From assembly GCF_016765635.1 (NCBI RefSeq), contig NZ_JAESVD010000006.1, positions 62,001-126,000 on the forward strand: a DNA stretch of 64,000 bases, written 5' to 3'. The number at the start of each line of letters is the position of its first letter. Positions within the stretch are counted from its first letter, which is position 1. A model generated the notes under the pieces. It was not told where the DNA came from and ran no database searches. It saw only the letters and a program-made list of their open reading frames with translations. The position numbers were made by a program, and so were the translations under genes. Below, piece by piece: positions 1 through 10,215 of the stretch. The DNA comes from Shewanella schlegeliana (GTDB lineage Bacteria; Pseudomonadota; Gammaproteobacteria; Enterobacterales; Shewanellaceae).

Positions 1-1
1 A

Positions 2-622
2 CATGGCGTCGCAGTCGGCGCCTATGGCTTATTTTATCGCACCATTGATGGTGGCAAAACATGGAATAGTGAATACCACCAAGAGCTCCTTTTTGAAGAG
101 GATGTTGCTTATTTGGAAGAGCTAAAAGCTGAGGATGAAGCACTCTACCTTTCAGAGCGAAGCACATTACTACCCCACTTTAATCGTATTATCCACGCAA
201 CAGATAACACCCTTATTATGGTGGGGGAGTTAGGTCTGGTTGCTACTTCAAAAGATCAAGGGAAAAACTGGCTAAAGCAAGACTTTCTCTATGAAGGATC
301 TCTGTTTAATGCTTCGATAGTGGGAGACACTGCATTTGTTATGGGCCTTAGGGGCAATATCTTTAAATCTGACTTAAGTCTTGTCGATTGGGAGAAGGTC
401 AGTTTACCTGTTGATTCAACGATTAATGCAGGAATAAGGCTTGGTGAAGGTAGGTTGCGATTAGTGGGTAATGCCGGCGTTATTATCGACATATCTGCGA
501 CAGGGGAGAGCCAACTTGTAGAGCAGCGTCAGGGGGAAAACCTAGTCGCGATTGCCGAAGACTCAGAAGGAAACTTATGGGTTGCAGGTAATAAAGGTCT
601 CATCAAATTAGAACAAAAATAA
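2..622 (+). CDS. YCF48/BNR-repeat-like protein, 3' part
   Basis: The frame is open from the first bases of the window, so the gene starts upstream; about 206 codons are visible. The visible part carries repeated blades of the BNR/YCF48 type: 'TIDGGKTWNSE', then 'ATSKDQGKNWLKQ', then a closing 'LWVAGNKGLIKLEQ'. Such Asp-box repeats build beta-propellers. In proteobacteria, YCF48-like proteins are commonly encoded next to HAE3-type RND exporters, and here the stop lies 12 bp before such an exporter, so co-transcription and a joint envelope role are likely (inference). The photosystem II role of cyanobacterial Ycf48 cannot apply here. No signal peptide can be judged because the N-terminus is missing. 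Confidence 0.75.
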   Translation, partial: HGVAVGAYGLFYRTIDGGKTWNSEYHQELLFEEDVAYLEELKAEDEALYLSERSTLLPHFNRIIHATDNTLIMVGELGLVATSKDQGKNWLKQDFLYEGSLFNASIVGDTAFVMGLRGNIFKSDLSLVDWEKVSLPVDSTINAGIRLGEGRLRLVGNAGVIIDISATGESQLVEQRQGENLVAIAEDSEGNLWVAGNKGLIKLEQK

Positions 623-634
623 TAGGACCTTACT

Positions 635-2938
635 ATGTTAGATAAATTAGTTAATGGATTCGAATCTTATCTATTTCGTCATAGAGCGTTTGTCATATTC
701 CTTTTTGCGTTAACGACAATTTTTCTCGGGATGCAAGCAAGTAATCTTAAAATGGATGCGGCGTTTGTAAAAAATATCCCACTTAACCATAGTTATATGC
801 AGACTTATTTGAAGCACCAAAAACAATTTGGTGGTGCAAATAGCATTATGGTGGCTGTTGAAGACACTAGCGGTAATATTTTCAATGCCAACTTTTTCGA
901 TGCTCTGAAGAATGTACACGATCAGTTGTTTTTTATCCCGGGAGTAGACCGTGCCCAGGTTAAATCACTATTCTCACCTTCTACACGTTTTACCGAGGTG
1001 GTTGAAGATGGTTTTGCCGGTGGACCTGTCATTCCTGCAGACTTTTCAACCACAGAACAGGGGTTAAAAACTGTTCGTGGCAATATTGAGAAAGCGGGAA
1101 TTGTCGGTCGTTTAATTGCCGAAGATTATTCTGCTGCCATGGTGAGCGCACAGTTAATGGATTTCGATCCGCAAACGGGTCAGGCGCTCGACACCTTAGC
1201 GTTTGCCGCTCAGTTAGAAAAACAGTTACGTGAACAATATGAAACCGATGAGATTAAGATCCATATCATAGGTTTCGCTAAGATGGCCGGAGACGTCGCC
1301 GATGGTGCTAAAGGAGTGTTGCTATTTTTCCTGATAGCGATTCTCGTTACCGCTGTGATGGTTTACTGCTTTTCCAAGTCAGTTGTACTGACTATCTTAC
1401 CACTACTGTGTAGCTTGATAGCGGTGGTTTGGCAGTTGGGTTTACTTACGGTCGTTGGATTTGGCTTAGACCCTATGTCTATTCTGATTCCCTTCCTAGT
1501 GTTTGCTATTGGTGTCAGTCATAGCGTACAGATGATCAATGCTGTTAGAAGGCGGGTATCCGATGGGCGAACCACAAAAGCGGCTGCTGCACTCGCTTTT
1601 CGAAGTCTGTTGATCCCAGGTGGGGTTGCATTACTGTCAGACACCATAGGTTTTATGACCCTATTGGCGATCGATATTGGGATCATCCGAGAGTTGGCAA
1701 TTTCTGCATCCTTGGGTGTGGCAGTTATCATCTTAACTAACTTGGTGCTCTTGCCATTGGTGATCTCTTTTACCCACCTTAAAGTAAAACAAGATAGAGA
1801 GCCTAGCGCTGTTAATATTATCTGGCTCAAGTTGTCTAAGTTCGCTACGCCAAAATATGCAGTGTGGGTATTATTGATTACAGCGGGTTTATATGCGGTC
1901 GGATTGCAGCAAGCGAATAAGATGAAGATTGGCGATTTACAAGGTGGAGCGCCAGCACTACACCTCGACTCTCGGTATAATCAAGATACTTTCTTCATCA
2001 CCGATAAGTTCTCAATCACAACCGATGTGATGACAGTTATTGTTGAGGCGTTTCCTGAGGCTTGTACCTATCACTCGGTACTGACTCAAATTGATGAATT
2101 CGAATGGCAGGTGAGCAATACGCCTGGTGTTGAGTCGACTGCAAGTTTGGCATCGGTGGCAAAACGGGTTAACTCAGGCTTTAACGAAGGTAATCCTAAG
2201 TGGAGCGTATTGCCGCGTACCACTGCGAGCTTAGTGCAGGCTGTTGGGCGTGTACCGACAACCTCTGGATTGCTCAACAGCGATTGTTCGGTTATGCCTG
2301 TCTATCTGTTCTTAAAAGATCATAAGGCTGAGACCATTGAAGTGGTTATCGATAAAGTTAACCAGCTACAAAAACAGATGGATACCGATAAAATTCAGTT
2401 TAAGTTGGCGTCAGGCCCTGTGGGAGTGATGGCTGCAACCAATGAAGCCGTGGCCGAGGCGCAGTTGCCGATGATGCTGTACGTATATGGCGCGGTGTTC
2501 TTCCTTTGTTTAATCAGCTTTCGTTCATTGAGAGCCACGATTGCCGTGATTTTGCCTTTGTATGTGGTGTCCACCTTGGCACAGGCGCTAATGACACAGC
2601 TTGATATAGGGCTAGCGGTGAGCACCTTGCCTGTTATTGCTTTGGGTGTGGGGATCGGTGTTGATTACGGGATCTATATTTTGTCGACAATGGCTGTACG
2701 TTTACGAGATGGTATGCCAGTACAACAAGCTTATTATGAAGCCTTGGTCGAACGCGGCAGCGCTGTTATTTTCACGGGGCTGACTTTAGCGATTGGCGTC
2801 AGTACTTGGTTCTTCTCGGCACTTAAGTTCCAAATGGATATGGGGATCTTGCTCACATTCATGTTTTTGGTAAATATGCTCGGTGCCATAATTATCTTGC
2901 CTGCGATAGCCGCTATGTTTTGGCGGCAGCCCAAGTAG
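635..2938 (+). CDS. RND superfamily (MMPL/HAE3-type) exporter
   Basis: A 767-residue inner-membrane protein with the RND layout of one N-terminal helix (about residues 17-35), a periplasmic loop, a helix cluster (about 225-380), a second helix near 405-425, a second periplasmic loop, and a final cluster (about 610-765). The length, well below the ~1030 residues of drug-efflux RND pumps, and the internal duplication fit the HAE3/MMPL class, whose members move lipids or hydrophobic compounds. The motif 'GVGIGVDYGIYIL' in the second half is the usual Asp-containing transmembrane segment. It follows the YCF48-like gene by 12 bp with an AGGA-like ribosome site. The substrate cannot be told from sequence. 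Confidence 0.85.
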   Translation: MLDKLVNGFESYLFRHRAFVIFLFALTTIFLGMQASNLKMDAAFVKNIPLNHSYMQTYLKHQKQFGGANSIMVAVEDTSGNIFNANFFDALKNVHDQLFFIPGVDRAQVKSLFSPSTRFTEVVEDGFAGGPVIPADFSTTEQGLKTVRGNIEKAGIVGRLIAEDYSAAMVSAQLMDFDPQTGQALDTLAFAAQLEKQLREQYETDEIKIHIIGFAKMAGDVADGAKGVLLFFLIAILVTAVMVYCFSKSVVLTILPLLCSLIAVVWQLGLLTVVGFGLDPMSILIPFLVFAIGVSHSVQMINAVRRRVSDGRTTKAAAALAFRSLLIPGGVALLSDTIGFMTLLAIDIGIIRELAISASLGVAVIILTNLVLLPLVISFTHLKVKQDREPSAVNIIWLKLSKFATPKYAVWVLLITAGLYAVGLQQANKMKIGDLQGGAPALHLDSRYNQDTFFITDKFSITTDVMTVIVEAFPEACTYHSVLTQIDEFEWQVSNTPGVESTASLASVAKRVNSGFNEGNPKWSVLPRTTASLVQAVGRVPTTSGLLNSDCSVMPVYLFLKDHKAETIEVVIDKVNQLQKQMDTDKIQFKLASGPVGVMAATNEAVAEAQLPMMLYVYGAVFFLCLISFRSLRATIAVILPLYVVSTLAQALMTQLDIGLAVSTLPVIALGVGIGVDYGIYILSTMAVRLRDGMPVQQAYYEALVERGSAVIFTGLTLAIGVSTWFFSALKFQMDMGILLTFMFLVNMLGAIIILPAIAAMFWRQPK

Positions 2939-2950
2939 ACCCGAATAAAG

Positions 2951-2976
2951 AGGAGCATTAGCTCCTTTTTTTTTAT
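2951..2976 (+). terminator. Rho-independent terminator after the RND exporter
   Basis: A GGAGC/GCTCC hairpin with a short loop is followed by a long run of T, directly after the exporter stop codon. Confidence 0.7.
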
Positions 2977-3199
2977 GCATAAAAAAACGTTCTTACCGAT
3001 TGTTATTTCATATATAAGGAGAAAATACGACATAAGGGCGGCGCAGGGAGGCTGTACCACTAAAATAGTTCTCGAAATGAAGGGGATTTAGTAATAAACT
3101 TCGCGCTATGACCTAGGTCACAGAAATAGGCTCAGGTCGGTTTACGAAGCATCCATAAAAATTAAAAAGCGCTGCCATAGCCCCTAAGGAAATAGCAAC

Positions 3200-6100
3200 A
3201 TGGCCTTGAAAGATGCAATGCCTTCAGTACTGCTCGAAAACGTAGTCAACCTAATTCACTCTAAAGTACCCAATTCACAAGCTAAACAAGTAGAACAATT
3301 TGCCACCTGCCTCTATGCGCATATGTCGAAAGATGATCTTAATGCGCGTAATGACAGTGACCTTTATGGCGCTGTTTTGAGTCAATGGAATGCGCTGAAT
3401 AAGACCGCCGTCGGGGAAGGTCATATCAGAGTATTTAATCCTAGTCAGTCAAAACATGGCTGGCAGTCAAGCCACTCAATTATCGAAATCATTCAGCCAG
3501 ATATGCCTTTCTTAGTTGATTCGGTCGGAATGGCTATTAACCGTTTAGGGATTACCGCACATATGATGCTGCATACGCCGATGGCTATTGAGCGTAAAGA
3601 CGGTGTGGTAACCCATGTAAGCTACAGTCCAGAACAACAAGAAAACGTCGATAAAGTTGCGGTATTTTTAATTGAGATTGACCGTCAAAGTAGTGATGAC
3701 GATATTAAGGCGCTCACCATAGAGATTGAGTCGGTCATTGCCGATGTTGGCGCCGCGGTTAATGATTGGGAAGCGATGTCAGCTAAGCTTGGCGAGACAA
3801 TTGCAGAGTTAGAAACCCGCCCTTACCCTGGTACAAAGGAAGAGCTAAACGAAGCGAGAAACTTCCTCTCCTACCTCAATGATCACCACCTGACATTGCT
3901 CGGTTACCGCCGGTACGACTTACATAAAGTCGAAGGTGACTTAGAACTCGTTGCAGATAAGTCGACCAGCTTAGGCTTGATGAGTAAATCGACAAAATCG
4001 AAAACTGAAACAGGTTTACTGCTTTCTAACTTCTCTGAAAATGCACGTAAAGAGGCGTTAGATAACAGCCTATTAGTGCTGACTAAGAGTAGTGAGAAAA
4101 GTCGCGTTCACCGTCCAGCTTATGTCGATTACATAGGTGTTAAACGCTTCGATGAACAGGGTAATGTGATTGGTGAAGACAGATTTATCGGTTTGTATGC
4201 ATCCAACCTATATAATCGTAGCCCGCGTGAAATCCCACTTTTAGCACAAAAAGTTCAGCGCGTATTGGACCGTTCAGGTTTAGCACCGCGTTCACACGAC
4301 TATAAAGCCTTAATGCATATTCTTGAGACGCTACCTCGTGATGAATTAATCCAAGCCAGTGTCGAACAACTTGCCTCAATCGCTCACGGCGTACTAGAGA
4401 TGCAAGATCGTGACAAACTAAAACTGTTTGTTCGTAAAGATGGCTTTGGGCGCTTCTTCTCATGCTTAGTCTATGTATCAAAAGATAGATATAACACTAA
4501 GTTACGCGAAGACACTCAGCGTATTCTTGCGCAGCATTTTAATAGTAGTGAAGATGTGGAGTTCACTACTTATTTCTCAGAGTCTACTTTGGCAAGAACG
4601 CATTACATCATCAAAGTTGACAATAATAATATGGACGTAGATGTGGCAGCGATTGAGAATAATTTGACCGAAGCGGCCCGCTCTTGGGAAGACAAGTTAG
4701 CAAGCGCGGTGTTTAGTGCTCAAGGTGAAGAGTTAGGTAACAGCCTGATTAAGCGCTATGTAGATGCATTCCCACGTAGTTACAAAGAAGATGTACTACC
4801 AAGCTCTGCCGTCGTGGACATTCAGCACCTTGAAGAGCTTGATGACGATCATAAGTTGGGTATGTTGTTCTATCAGCCACAGGAAACGGCACTAAACGAC
4901 AACAAGGTACGTCTTAAGTTATTCCACAAAGATGAACCTATCCATCTTTCAGATGTACTGCCTATGCTTGAAAACTTCGGTTTGCGAGTGATTAATGAAA
5001 GACCTTATGAAGTTAAAACCGTCGATGGTGCAACATACTGGATCTTAGACTTCTTGATGACAACTCAGGGGGTCGCCTCTGATGATTTGGCCGATAGCCA
5101 AGAACGTTTTCAGACTGCTCTGTCTCATGTATGGAAGAAAGAGTTAGAAGATGACGGCTTTAACCGCTTAGTACTCTCCACAGGTCTTACCGGACGTGAA
5201 GTATCGGTACTTCGTGCTTACGCTAAGTATATGCGTCAAATAGACTCTACATTTAGCCAAGCCTACATTGAAGAGACTTTCGCAAGTTACCCTCAAATTG
5301 CTGATTTGCTAGTTAAAATGTACATTCGCAAGTTCAACCCTAAGTTGAAAACGCGTACGTTGAACAAGTTTATTGAGCAGATTAATCTACGTTTAGATGA
5401 TGTTTCTAGCTTAGATGATGACCGTATTATTCGCCGCTATCTCGATCTAATTAACGCGACTAACCGTACTAACTTCTATCAGCTTGCCGAAGCTGGCCTA
5501 CCAAAATCATATATCTCGTTCAAGTTTGAACCCGCTATGATCCCTGAGATGCCAAAGCCGCTGCCTAAGTACGAAATCTTTGTTTACTCGCCACGTGTTG
5601 AAGGTGTTCATCTTCGTGGTGGCAAAGTCGCTCGTGGTGGTTTGCGCTGGTCTGACCGACGTGAGGATTTCCGCACCGAAGTGCTAGGCTTAGTTAAGGC
5701 GCAACAAGTTAAGAATACGGTTATTGTACCTGTTGGTGCAAAAGGTGGCTTCGTCTGTAAGCAGCTTCCAACTGACGGTGGTCGTGAGGCATTCTTTGCC
5801 GAAGGACAAGAATGTTACCGCTTATTTATTCGTGGTTTACTCGATATCAGCGATAACATTATTAATGGCGAAGTGATTGCCCCAGATAATGTTGTTAGGC
5901 ACGATGAGGATGATCCTTATCTCGTGGTTGCCGCCGATAAAGGGACGGCAACTTTCTCTGATATTGCCAACGAAATTGCCATCGAATATAACTTCTGGTT
6001 AGGTGATGCGTTTGCATCAGGCGGTAGCAACGGTTATGACCATAAGAAGATGGGTATTACCGCGCGTGGTGCTTGGGAATCGGTTAAGCGTCATTTCCGT

Positions 6101-8044
6101 GAAATGGGGATTAACTGCCAAACAACCGATTTCACCTGTTTAGCCATCGGTGATATGGCTGGTGACGTGTTTGGTAATGGTATGTTGCTGTCTCAGCATA
6201 CGCGTTTAGTCGCTGCATTTAACCATATGCATATCTTTATCGATCCAAATCCAGATGCTGCCACCAGTTATGCAGAGCGTGAGCGTTTGTTTGCACTGCC
6301 GCGTTCAAGCTGGGAAGACTACAACCAAGAGCTTATCTCCAAAGGCGGCGGCATTTTCTTACGTTCTGCTAAGTCAATTCCATTGTCTGCAGAGATGAAG
6401 AAGATGTTGGGGAGTCAGAAAGCTTCGATGACGCCACTTGAGTTACTTAAAGAGTTACTTAAGATGCAGGTCGATCTTATCTGGAACGGTGGTATTGGTA
6501 CCTATGTTAAGGCGACAAGCGAGTCTCACGCTGAAGTGGGTGACCGCGCCAACGATGCTATCCGTGTTAATGGTAATGAAGTTAAGGCCAAAATTATCGG
6601 TGAAGGTGGAAACTTAGGTTGCACCCAATTAGGTCGTATCGAATACTGTGCGAATGGCGGCCGCATGAATACTGACTTTGTTGACAACGTTGGTGGTGTA
6701 GATTGCTCTGATAACGAAGTTAACATTAAGATTTTGCTTAATGCCTTGGTCGCTGATGGTGAGATGACGCTTAAACAGCGTAACCGTTTGCTTGAAGAGA
6801 TGACCGATGAAGTGAGCCGTATTGTACTGCAGGACTGTAAAGATCAAACTAGAACGATTTCAGTGACTCAAGTACGCGGTGCAGAGCAGTTAAAAGAGCA
6901 GATTCGTTTTATTCATCACTTGGAAAAAGAAGGCAAGCTAGATAGAGCGCTTGAGTTCTTACCCAATGAAGATGAGTTGGCCGACCGTTTAGTTAACGGT
7001 AAATCATTAACTCGCCCTGAGCTGTCAGTTTTAGTTGCTTACGCCAAGATGGTGTTAAAGGAGCAGCTATTAACTTCAGAGATCACCGAAGACAGCTTCT
7101 TGAGTCAGCTATTAATCGAGTATTTCCCTAAGCAGTTGCAGGAAAAGTACATCGAAAGTATGGCATCGCATCCACTGAGAGGTGAAATTATTGCCACTTC
7201 TTTGGCCAATGAGTTGGTCAATGATATGGGACTTAATTTCGTTCAACGTATGCAAGATGAGACAGGTGCCTCAGTAGCGGAAGCTGCCATTTGTTATACT
7301 ATGGCACGCGAAGTGTTTGGTTTAGCAGATTTAACTAAATCAATTACAGATTTGAACGGTGTCATTCCTGCTGTTGTACAGTGTGAGATGCTGCATCAGC
7401 TACGCCGTAATATTCGCCGCGCGAGTCGTTGGTTCTTGCGTCATCGTAATCGTAACTTGAATATCGAACAGACGATTGAGTTCTTCAAACCCGTATTTGA
7501 TGAGTTGAAGGCAAGCGTTCACCAATACATGGTTAACGAAGAAGTCGAAGGTATTCGTGCTGAATCGAATGCGTTGATTAATGAAGGTGTACCTGAAGAT
7601 GTTGCCATGGTTGTGGCAAATGTGAGTACCTTATTCTCTGCGCTGGATATTGCCCAAATCTGTGATCTTGAAAGCAAGCCAGTTCCGTTAGTGGCCGAAA
7701 CATACTTTAAGCTTGGAGCAAGTGTTGATTTGCATTGGTTCCTAGAGCAAATTAGTGCTCAACCTGTTTCGAACCACTGGCAAGCCCTTGCTAGAGCAGC
7801 CTTTAGAGAAGAGCTTGATTGGCAGCAGCGTGCGCTTAGTTCTGTGGTATTGAGAACCTGTACCGAAAGCTGTGATGCGAATAAGATCATTTCAGAATGG
7901 ATTGAGTCAAATCAAAGCCTATTGGAACGTTGGTTCCATATGCTCGCTGACTTTAAGACTTCGCAAAGCCATGAGTTTGCAAAGTTCTCTGTAGCCTTAC
8001 GTGAACTTAATCTTTTAATCCTTCATTGTGAAGGACAAAAGTAA
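3200..8044 (+). CDS. gdhB: NAD-specific glutamate dehydrogenase, large (L_180) class
   Basis: Oxidatively deaminates glutamate to 2-oxoglutarate and ammonia with NAD+. The 1614-residue length is typical of the ~180 kDa class (first described in Streptomyces and Pseudomonas) and far above the ~450 residues of common GDH. The N-terminal ~700 residues form the ACT-like regulatory part. The catalytic region begins near 790 with 'KVARGGLRWSDRREDFRTE' and 'IVPVGAKGGFVCK', which carry the substrate-binding and catalytic lysines, and continues with 'GDMAGDVFGNGMLLS' and 'NGGIGTYVK'. The C-terminal helical domain closes the chain. ATG start with an AAGGAA ribosome site about 8 bp upstream. It stands alone between terminators. 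The usual role is glutamate catabolism for carbon and nitrogen. Confidence 0.95.
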   Translation: MALKDAMPSVLLENVVNLIHSKVPNSQAKQVEQFATCLYAHMSKDDLNARNDSDLYGAVLSQWNALNKTAVGEGHIRVFNPSQSKHGWQSSHSIIEIIQPDMPFLVDSVGMAINRLGITAHMMLHTPMAIERKDGVVTHVSYSPEQQENVDKVAVFLIEIDRQSSDDDIKALTIEIESVIADVGAAVNDWEAMSAKLGETIAELETRPYPGTKEELNEARNFLSYLNDHHLTLLGYRRYDLHKVEGDLELVADKSTSLGLMSKSTKSKTETGLLLSNFSENARKEALDNSLLVLTKSSEKSRVHRPAYVDYIGVKRFDEQGNVIGEDRFIGLYASNLYNRSPREIPLLAQKVQRVLDRSGLAPRSHDYKALMHILETLPRDELIQASVEQLASIAHGVLEMQDRDKLKLFVRKDGFGRFFSCLVYVSKDRYNTKLREDTQRILAQHFNSSEDVEFTTYFSESTLARTHYIIKVDNNNMDVDVAAIENNLTEAARSWEDKLASAVFSAQGEELGNSLIKRYVDAFPRSYKEDVLPSSAVVDIQHLEELDDDHKLGMLFYQPQETALNDNKVRLKLFHKDEPIHLSDVLPMLENFGLRVINERPYEVKTVDGATYWILDFLMTTQGVASDDLADSQERFQTALSHVWKKELEDDGFNRLVLSTGLTGREVSVLRAYAKYMRQIDSTFSQAYIEETFASYPQIADLLVKMYIRKFNPKLKTRTLNKFIEQINLRLDDVSSLDDDRIIRRYLDLINATNRTNFYQLAEAGLPKSYISFKFEPAMIPEMPKPLPKYEIFVYSPRVEGVHLRGGKVARGGLRWSDRREDFRTEVLGLVKAQQVKNTVIVPVGAKGGFVCKQLPTDGGREAFFAEGQECYRLFIRGLLDISDNIINGEVIAPDNVVRHDEDDPYLVVAADKGTATFSDIANEIAIEYNFWLGDAFASGGSNGYDHKKMGITARGAWESVKRHFREMGINCQTTDFTCLAIGDMAGDVFGNGMLLSQHTRLVAAFNHMHIFIDPNPDAATSYAERERLFALPRSSWEDYNQELISKGGGIFLRSAKSIPLSAEMKKMLGSQKASMTPLELLKELLKMQVDLIWNGGIGTYVKATSESHAEVGDRANDAIRVNGNEVKAKIIGEGGNLGCTQLGRIEYCANGGRMNTDFVDNVGGVDCSDNEVNIKILLNALVADGEMTLKQRNRLLEEMTDEVSRIVLQDCKDQTRTISVTQVRGAEQLKEQIRFIHHLEKEGKLDRALEFLPNEDELADRLVNGKSLTRPELSVLVAYAKMVLKEQLLTSEITEDSFLSQLLIEYFPKQLQEKYIESMASHPLRGEIIATSLANELVNDMGLNFVQRMQDETGASVAEAAICYTMAREVFGLADLTKSITDLNGVIPAVVQCEMLHQLRRNIRRASRWFLRHRNRNLNIEQTIEFFKPVFDELKASVHQYMVNEEVEGIRAESNALINEGVPEDVAMVVANVSTLFSALDIAQICDLESKPVPLVAETYFKLGASVDLHWFLEQISAQPVSNHWQALARAAFREELDWQQRALSSVVLRTCTESCDANKIISEWIESNQSLLERWFHMLADFKTSQSHEFAKFSVALRELNLLILHCEGQK

Positions 8045-8061
8045 TCTGATTATAAATCAGA

Positions 8062-8088
8062 AGCCCTGGCAGATGCCGGGGCTTTTTT
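8062..8088 (+). terminator. Rho-independent terminator after gdhB
   Basis: A 9-bp stem (AGCCCTGGC against GCCGGGGCT, one G-T pair) with loop AGAT is followed by TTTTTT. Confidence 0.85.
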
Positions 8089-8104
8089 CGGTCTAGGAGA
8101 AAAC

Positions 8105-9124
8105 ATGTTTTATAAAATCGCACAAAAGTTCATGTTTCAGATGGATCCAGAACTGGCCCATAATTTCGCTATCGGCAGTTTAAAATCTACTGGTAATTCA
8201 CCTTTAAATTGCTTTTATGCGCAAAACATAAAGCCAGCCCCAGTTACTATGATGGGTCTAACTTTTCCAAATCCTGTTGGTCTTGCTGCAGGCATGGATA
8301 AAGATGGTGAGTGTATCGATGCTTTCCATGCAATGGGTTTCGGTCATATTGAAGTCGGTACCGTCACGCCGCGCCCTCAGCCAGGTAATGAGCAGCCGCG
8401 CTGCTTTAGACTTAAGCCTGCTAAGGCAATTATTAATCGTATGGGCTTTAACAATAAAGGTGTAGACAACCTTGTTGCCAATCTAAAAGCTGTCAAGTCG
8501 AATGCGATGGTGGGTGTCAATATTGGTAAGAATAAAGACACACCAGTAGAGCAGGGTAAAGATGATTACTTGATCTGTATGGACAAGGTTTACCCTTATG
8601 CAGCTTATATTGCAGTCAATATCTCATCACCAAACACACCTGGTTTGCGATCGCTGCAATACGGCGATCTATTAGATGATCTACTTGGATCACTTAAGCA
8701 GAAGCAGAAAGAGCTTGCTGAAAAGCACGGCAAGTACGTTCCAATTGCTCTAAAAATCGCGCCAGACCTTTCTAGTGAAGAGATTGAAAAAATAGCAGAA
8801 GCGTTAATTCGAAGCGAATTTGATGCGGCAATTGCGACTAACACTACCTTAACTCGTGATGGTGTCAGTGGGTTACTGAATGCTAATGAAGCGGGCGGTC
8901 TTAGTGGTAAGCCATTGAATGCATTATCAACAATGGTTATTAAACAACTTGCTGATTGTTTGAAGGGCCAGCTTCCTATTATCGGTGTGGGCGGTATTAA
9001 CTGTGCTGAAGACGCGCTAGATAAATTAGATGCAGGTGCTGAAATGGTGCAAATATATACTGGCTTTATTTATCAAGGGCCAAAGTTAATTAAAGATATC
9101 GTCGAAGCATACAGAATTAAATAA
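8105..9124 (+). CDS. pyrD: Dihydroorotate dehydrogenase (quinone), class 2
   Basis: Catalyses the fourth step of pyrimidine synthesis, dihydroorotate to orotate, passing electrons through FMN to membrane quinones. The 339 residues match the usual class 2 length. The N-terminal segment '[20 protein letters not shown]' is the amphipathic membrane-associating extension. The active-site stretch '[14 protein letters not shown]' contains the serine base, and 'GVGGI' near the C-terminus binds the FMN phosphate. ATG start with an AGGAG-like site in the 15 bp upstream. It is followed by zapC, as in E. coli. Confidence 0.97.
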   Translation: MFYKIAQKFMFQMDPELAHNFAIGSLKSTGNSPLNCFYAQNIKPAPVTMMGLTFPNPVGLAAGMDKDGECIDAFHAMGFGHIEVGTVTPRPQPGNEQPRCFRLKPAKAIINRMGFNNKGVDNLVANLKAVKSNAMVGVNIGKNKDTPVEQGKDDYLICMDKVYPYAAYIAVNISSPNTPGLRSLQYGDLLDDLLGSLKQKQKELAEKHGKYVPIALKIAPDLSSEEIEKIAEALIRSEFDAAIATNTTLTRDGVSGLLNANEAGGLSGKPLNALSTMVIKQLADCLKGQLPIIGVGGINCAEDALDKLDAGAEMVQIYTGFIYQGPKLIKDIVEAYRIK

Positions 9125-9158
9125 GTCTGTTTAGATCTAAGCTTAATATTTAGATCGT

Positions 9159-9203
9159 AAAACGATCATTTGGATCTTAATTGGATCTTAATGATCGTTT
9201 TTA
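9159..9203 (+). terminator. Long hairpin after pyrD
   Basis: AAAACGATCATT (9159-9170) and AATGATCGTTTT (9190-9201) form a perfect 12-bp stem ending in T residues. The 19-base loop holds two copies of TGGATCTT. It lies 34 bp after the pyrD stop and is most likely a terminator. Confidence 0.65.
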
Positions 9204-9297
9204 TTAGTAAATTAAATATCATCTCGAACAAAATTTATTTTGATATTGATGAAATAATCATCTATTATTCAATTGTATCTAAATAAAGGTAAACGTT

Positions 9298-9837
9298 ATG
9301 TTATTAATGCCAAAAAGGGATTGGCAATGGGGATATAATGAAACATATGGTGTATTAAGTGTTTCATTAGGGGATGACATGGAGTTTTTGTCACCTTACA
9401 AGTTGAAGTCCCTAATACCTGATGCCAAAGAAACAATGGAGTTTAGTGTCGAGCATGCTAAGTTCTATATCGATCTGGTTGACCGTTTATCAAAAACTCT
9501 TTCATTGAACGATGCACTCATTGTTCAAATAGCTTTGAATGCAACCGTTGCCCATTTTTTATTAAAACCTCAAATGCCTAAGTCTTGGTTTTTTAAAACG
9601 TCAAATCAATGTGTGTATAGCGAAGTAGGTAAACTATTTCAGCTGACAACAAGTGAGCACACTGTACTTGCTATGGTCATCGAGTCTGGATTACAAGCGT
9701 CTTTAGTCATGATAATGTCCACTGAGTGTCGTTTAACAGATTCTAAATCTTTAAAGCAGTTTGAGACGATCAAAGTGATGCACGATAGATTGGCACCTTT
9801 ATCAGTTCAGACTCAGCAACAGTTCCACGCAGCCTAA
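9298..9837 (+). CDS. zapC: Cell division protein ZapC
   Basis: ZapC binds FtsZ in the cytoplasm and promotes bundling of Z-ring protofilaments. The 179-residue protein starts 'MLLMPKRDWQWGYNETYGVL', resembling the basic/aromatic start of E. coli ZapC, and shares the following 'GDDMEFLSPYKLKSLIPDA' block in outline. The strongest support is its place directly downstream of pyrD, as in E. coli. AAAGG lies about 8 bp before the ATG. It appears to be transcribed alone, since the pyrD hairpin precedes it. Confidence 0.85.
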   Translation: MLLMPKRDWQWGYNETYGVLSVSLGDDMEFLSPYKLKSLIPDAKETMEFSVEHAKFYIDLVDRLSKTLSLNDALIVQIALNATVAHFLLKPQMPKSWFFKTSNQCVYSEVGKLFQLTTSEHTVLAMVIESGLQASLVMIMSTECRLTDSKSLKQFETIKVMHDRLAPLSVQTQQQFHAA

Positions 9838-10215
9838 AATTCATACTACATAACGCAATTCAGTGCTTTTTAGTGCTGTAATTAGGCTAGGGTCATGCAT
9901 TTCTCATTTCTGAACGCTCTAACAGCTTTTCGTTAATAATTGTCCATAGCACGCTCGACTTTTTTGTTATTCACCACTTTATTTCCCATTCTTAAGTTAT
10001 ATGAGTTAAGTTATAAGAGAACGACGAATCATTTTTCTTTCAATGAAATTTTGTTCTTAATGGATAATGATAAGACTTAGGTGAACCTATGGTAGGGTTT
10101 ATTCACTCATTGTTGTTCGATAAATGAGCAGCGAGTGTTGCGTGGGTTCTCGCTAATTATAAGAAATTAATATCGCGTCATGCTTAATATGACGCGATTA
10201 TAGATTTCTTGGCTA
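9838..10215. other. Intergenic region between zapC and the cyclophilin gene
   Basis: This 378-bp AT-rich stretch lies between convergent genes. No credible reading frame was seen. The only clear structure is the hairpin at 10172-10198. The rest shows no recognisable RNA gene or repeat. Confidence 0.6.
10172..10198 (-). terminator. Perfect inverted repeat downstream of the cyclophilin gene
   Basis: ATCGCGTCAT and ATGACGCGAT form a perfect 10-bp stem with a 7-base loop, 18 bp past the cyclophilin stop codon. On the minus strand it is followed by ATTAATTT and not a clean T run, so it is either a weak terminator or an mRNA 3'-end stabiliser. Confidence 0.5.

Noticed and set aside
10060..10085. 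A Fur-like box around GGATAATGATAAGAC
   Set aside because: Only half of the consensus is present and the flanking genes converge on this region, so no promoter is expected.
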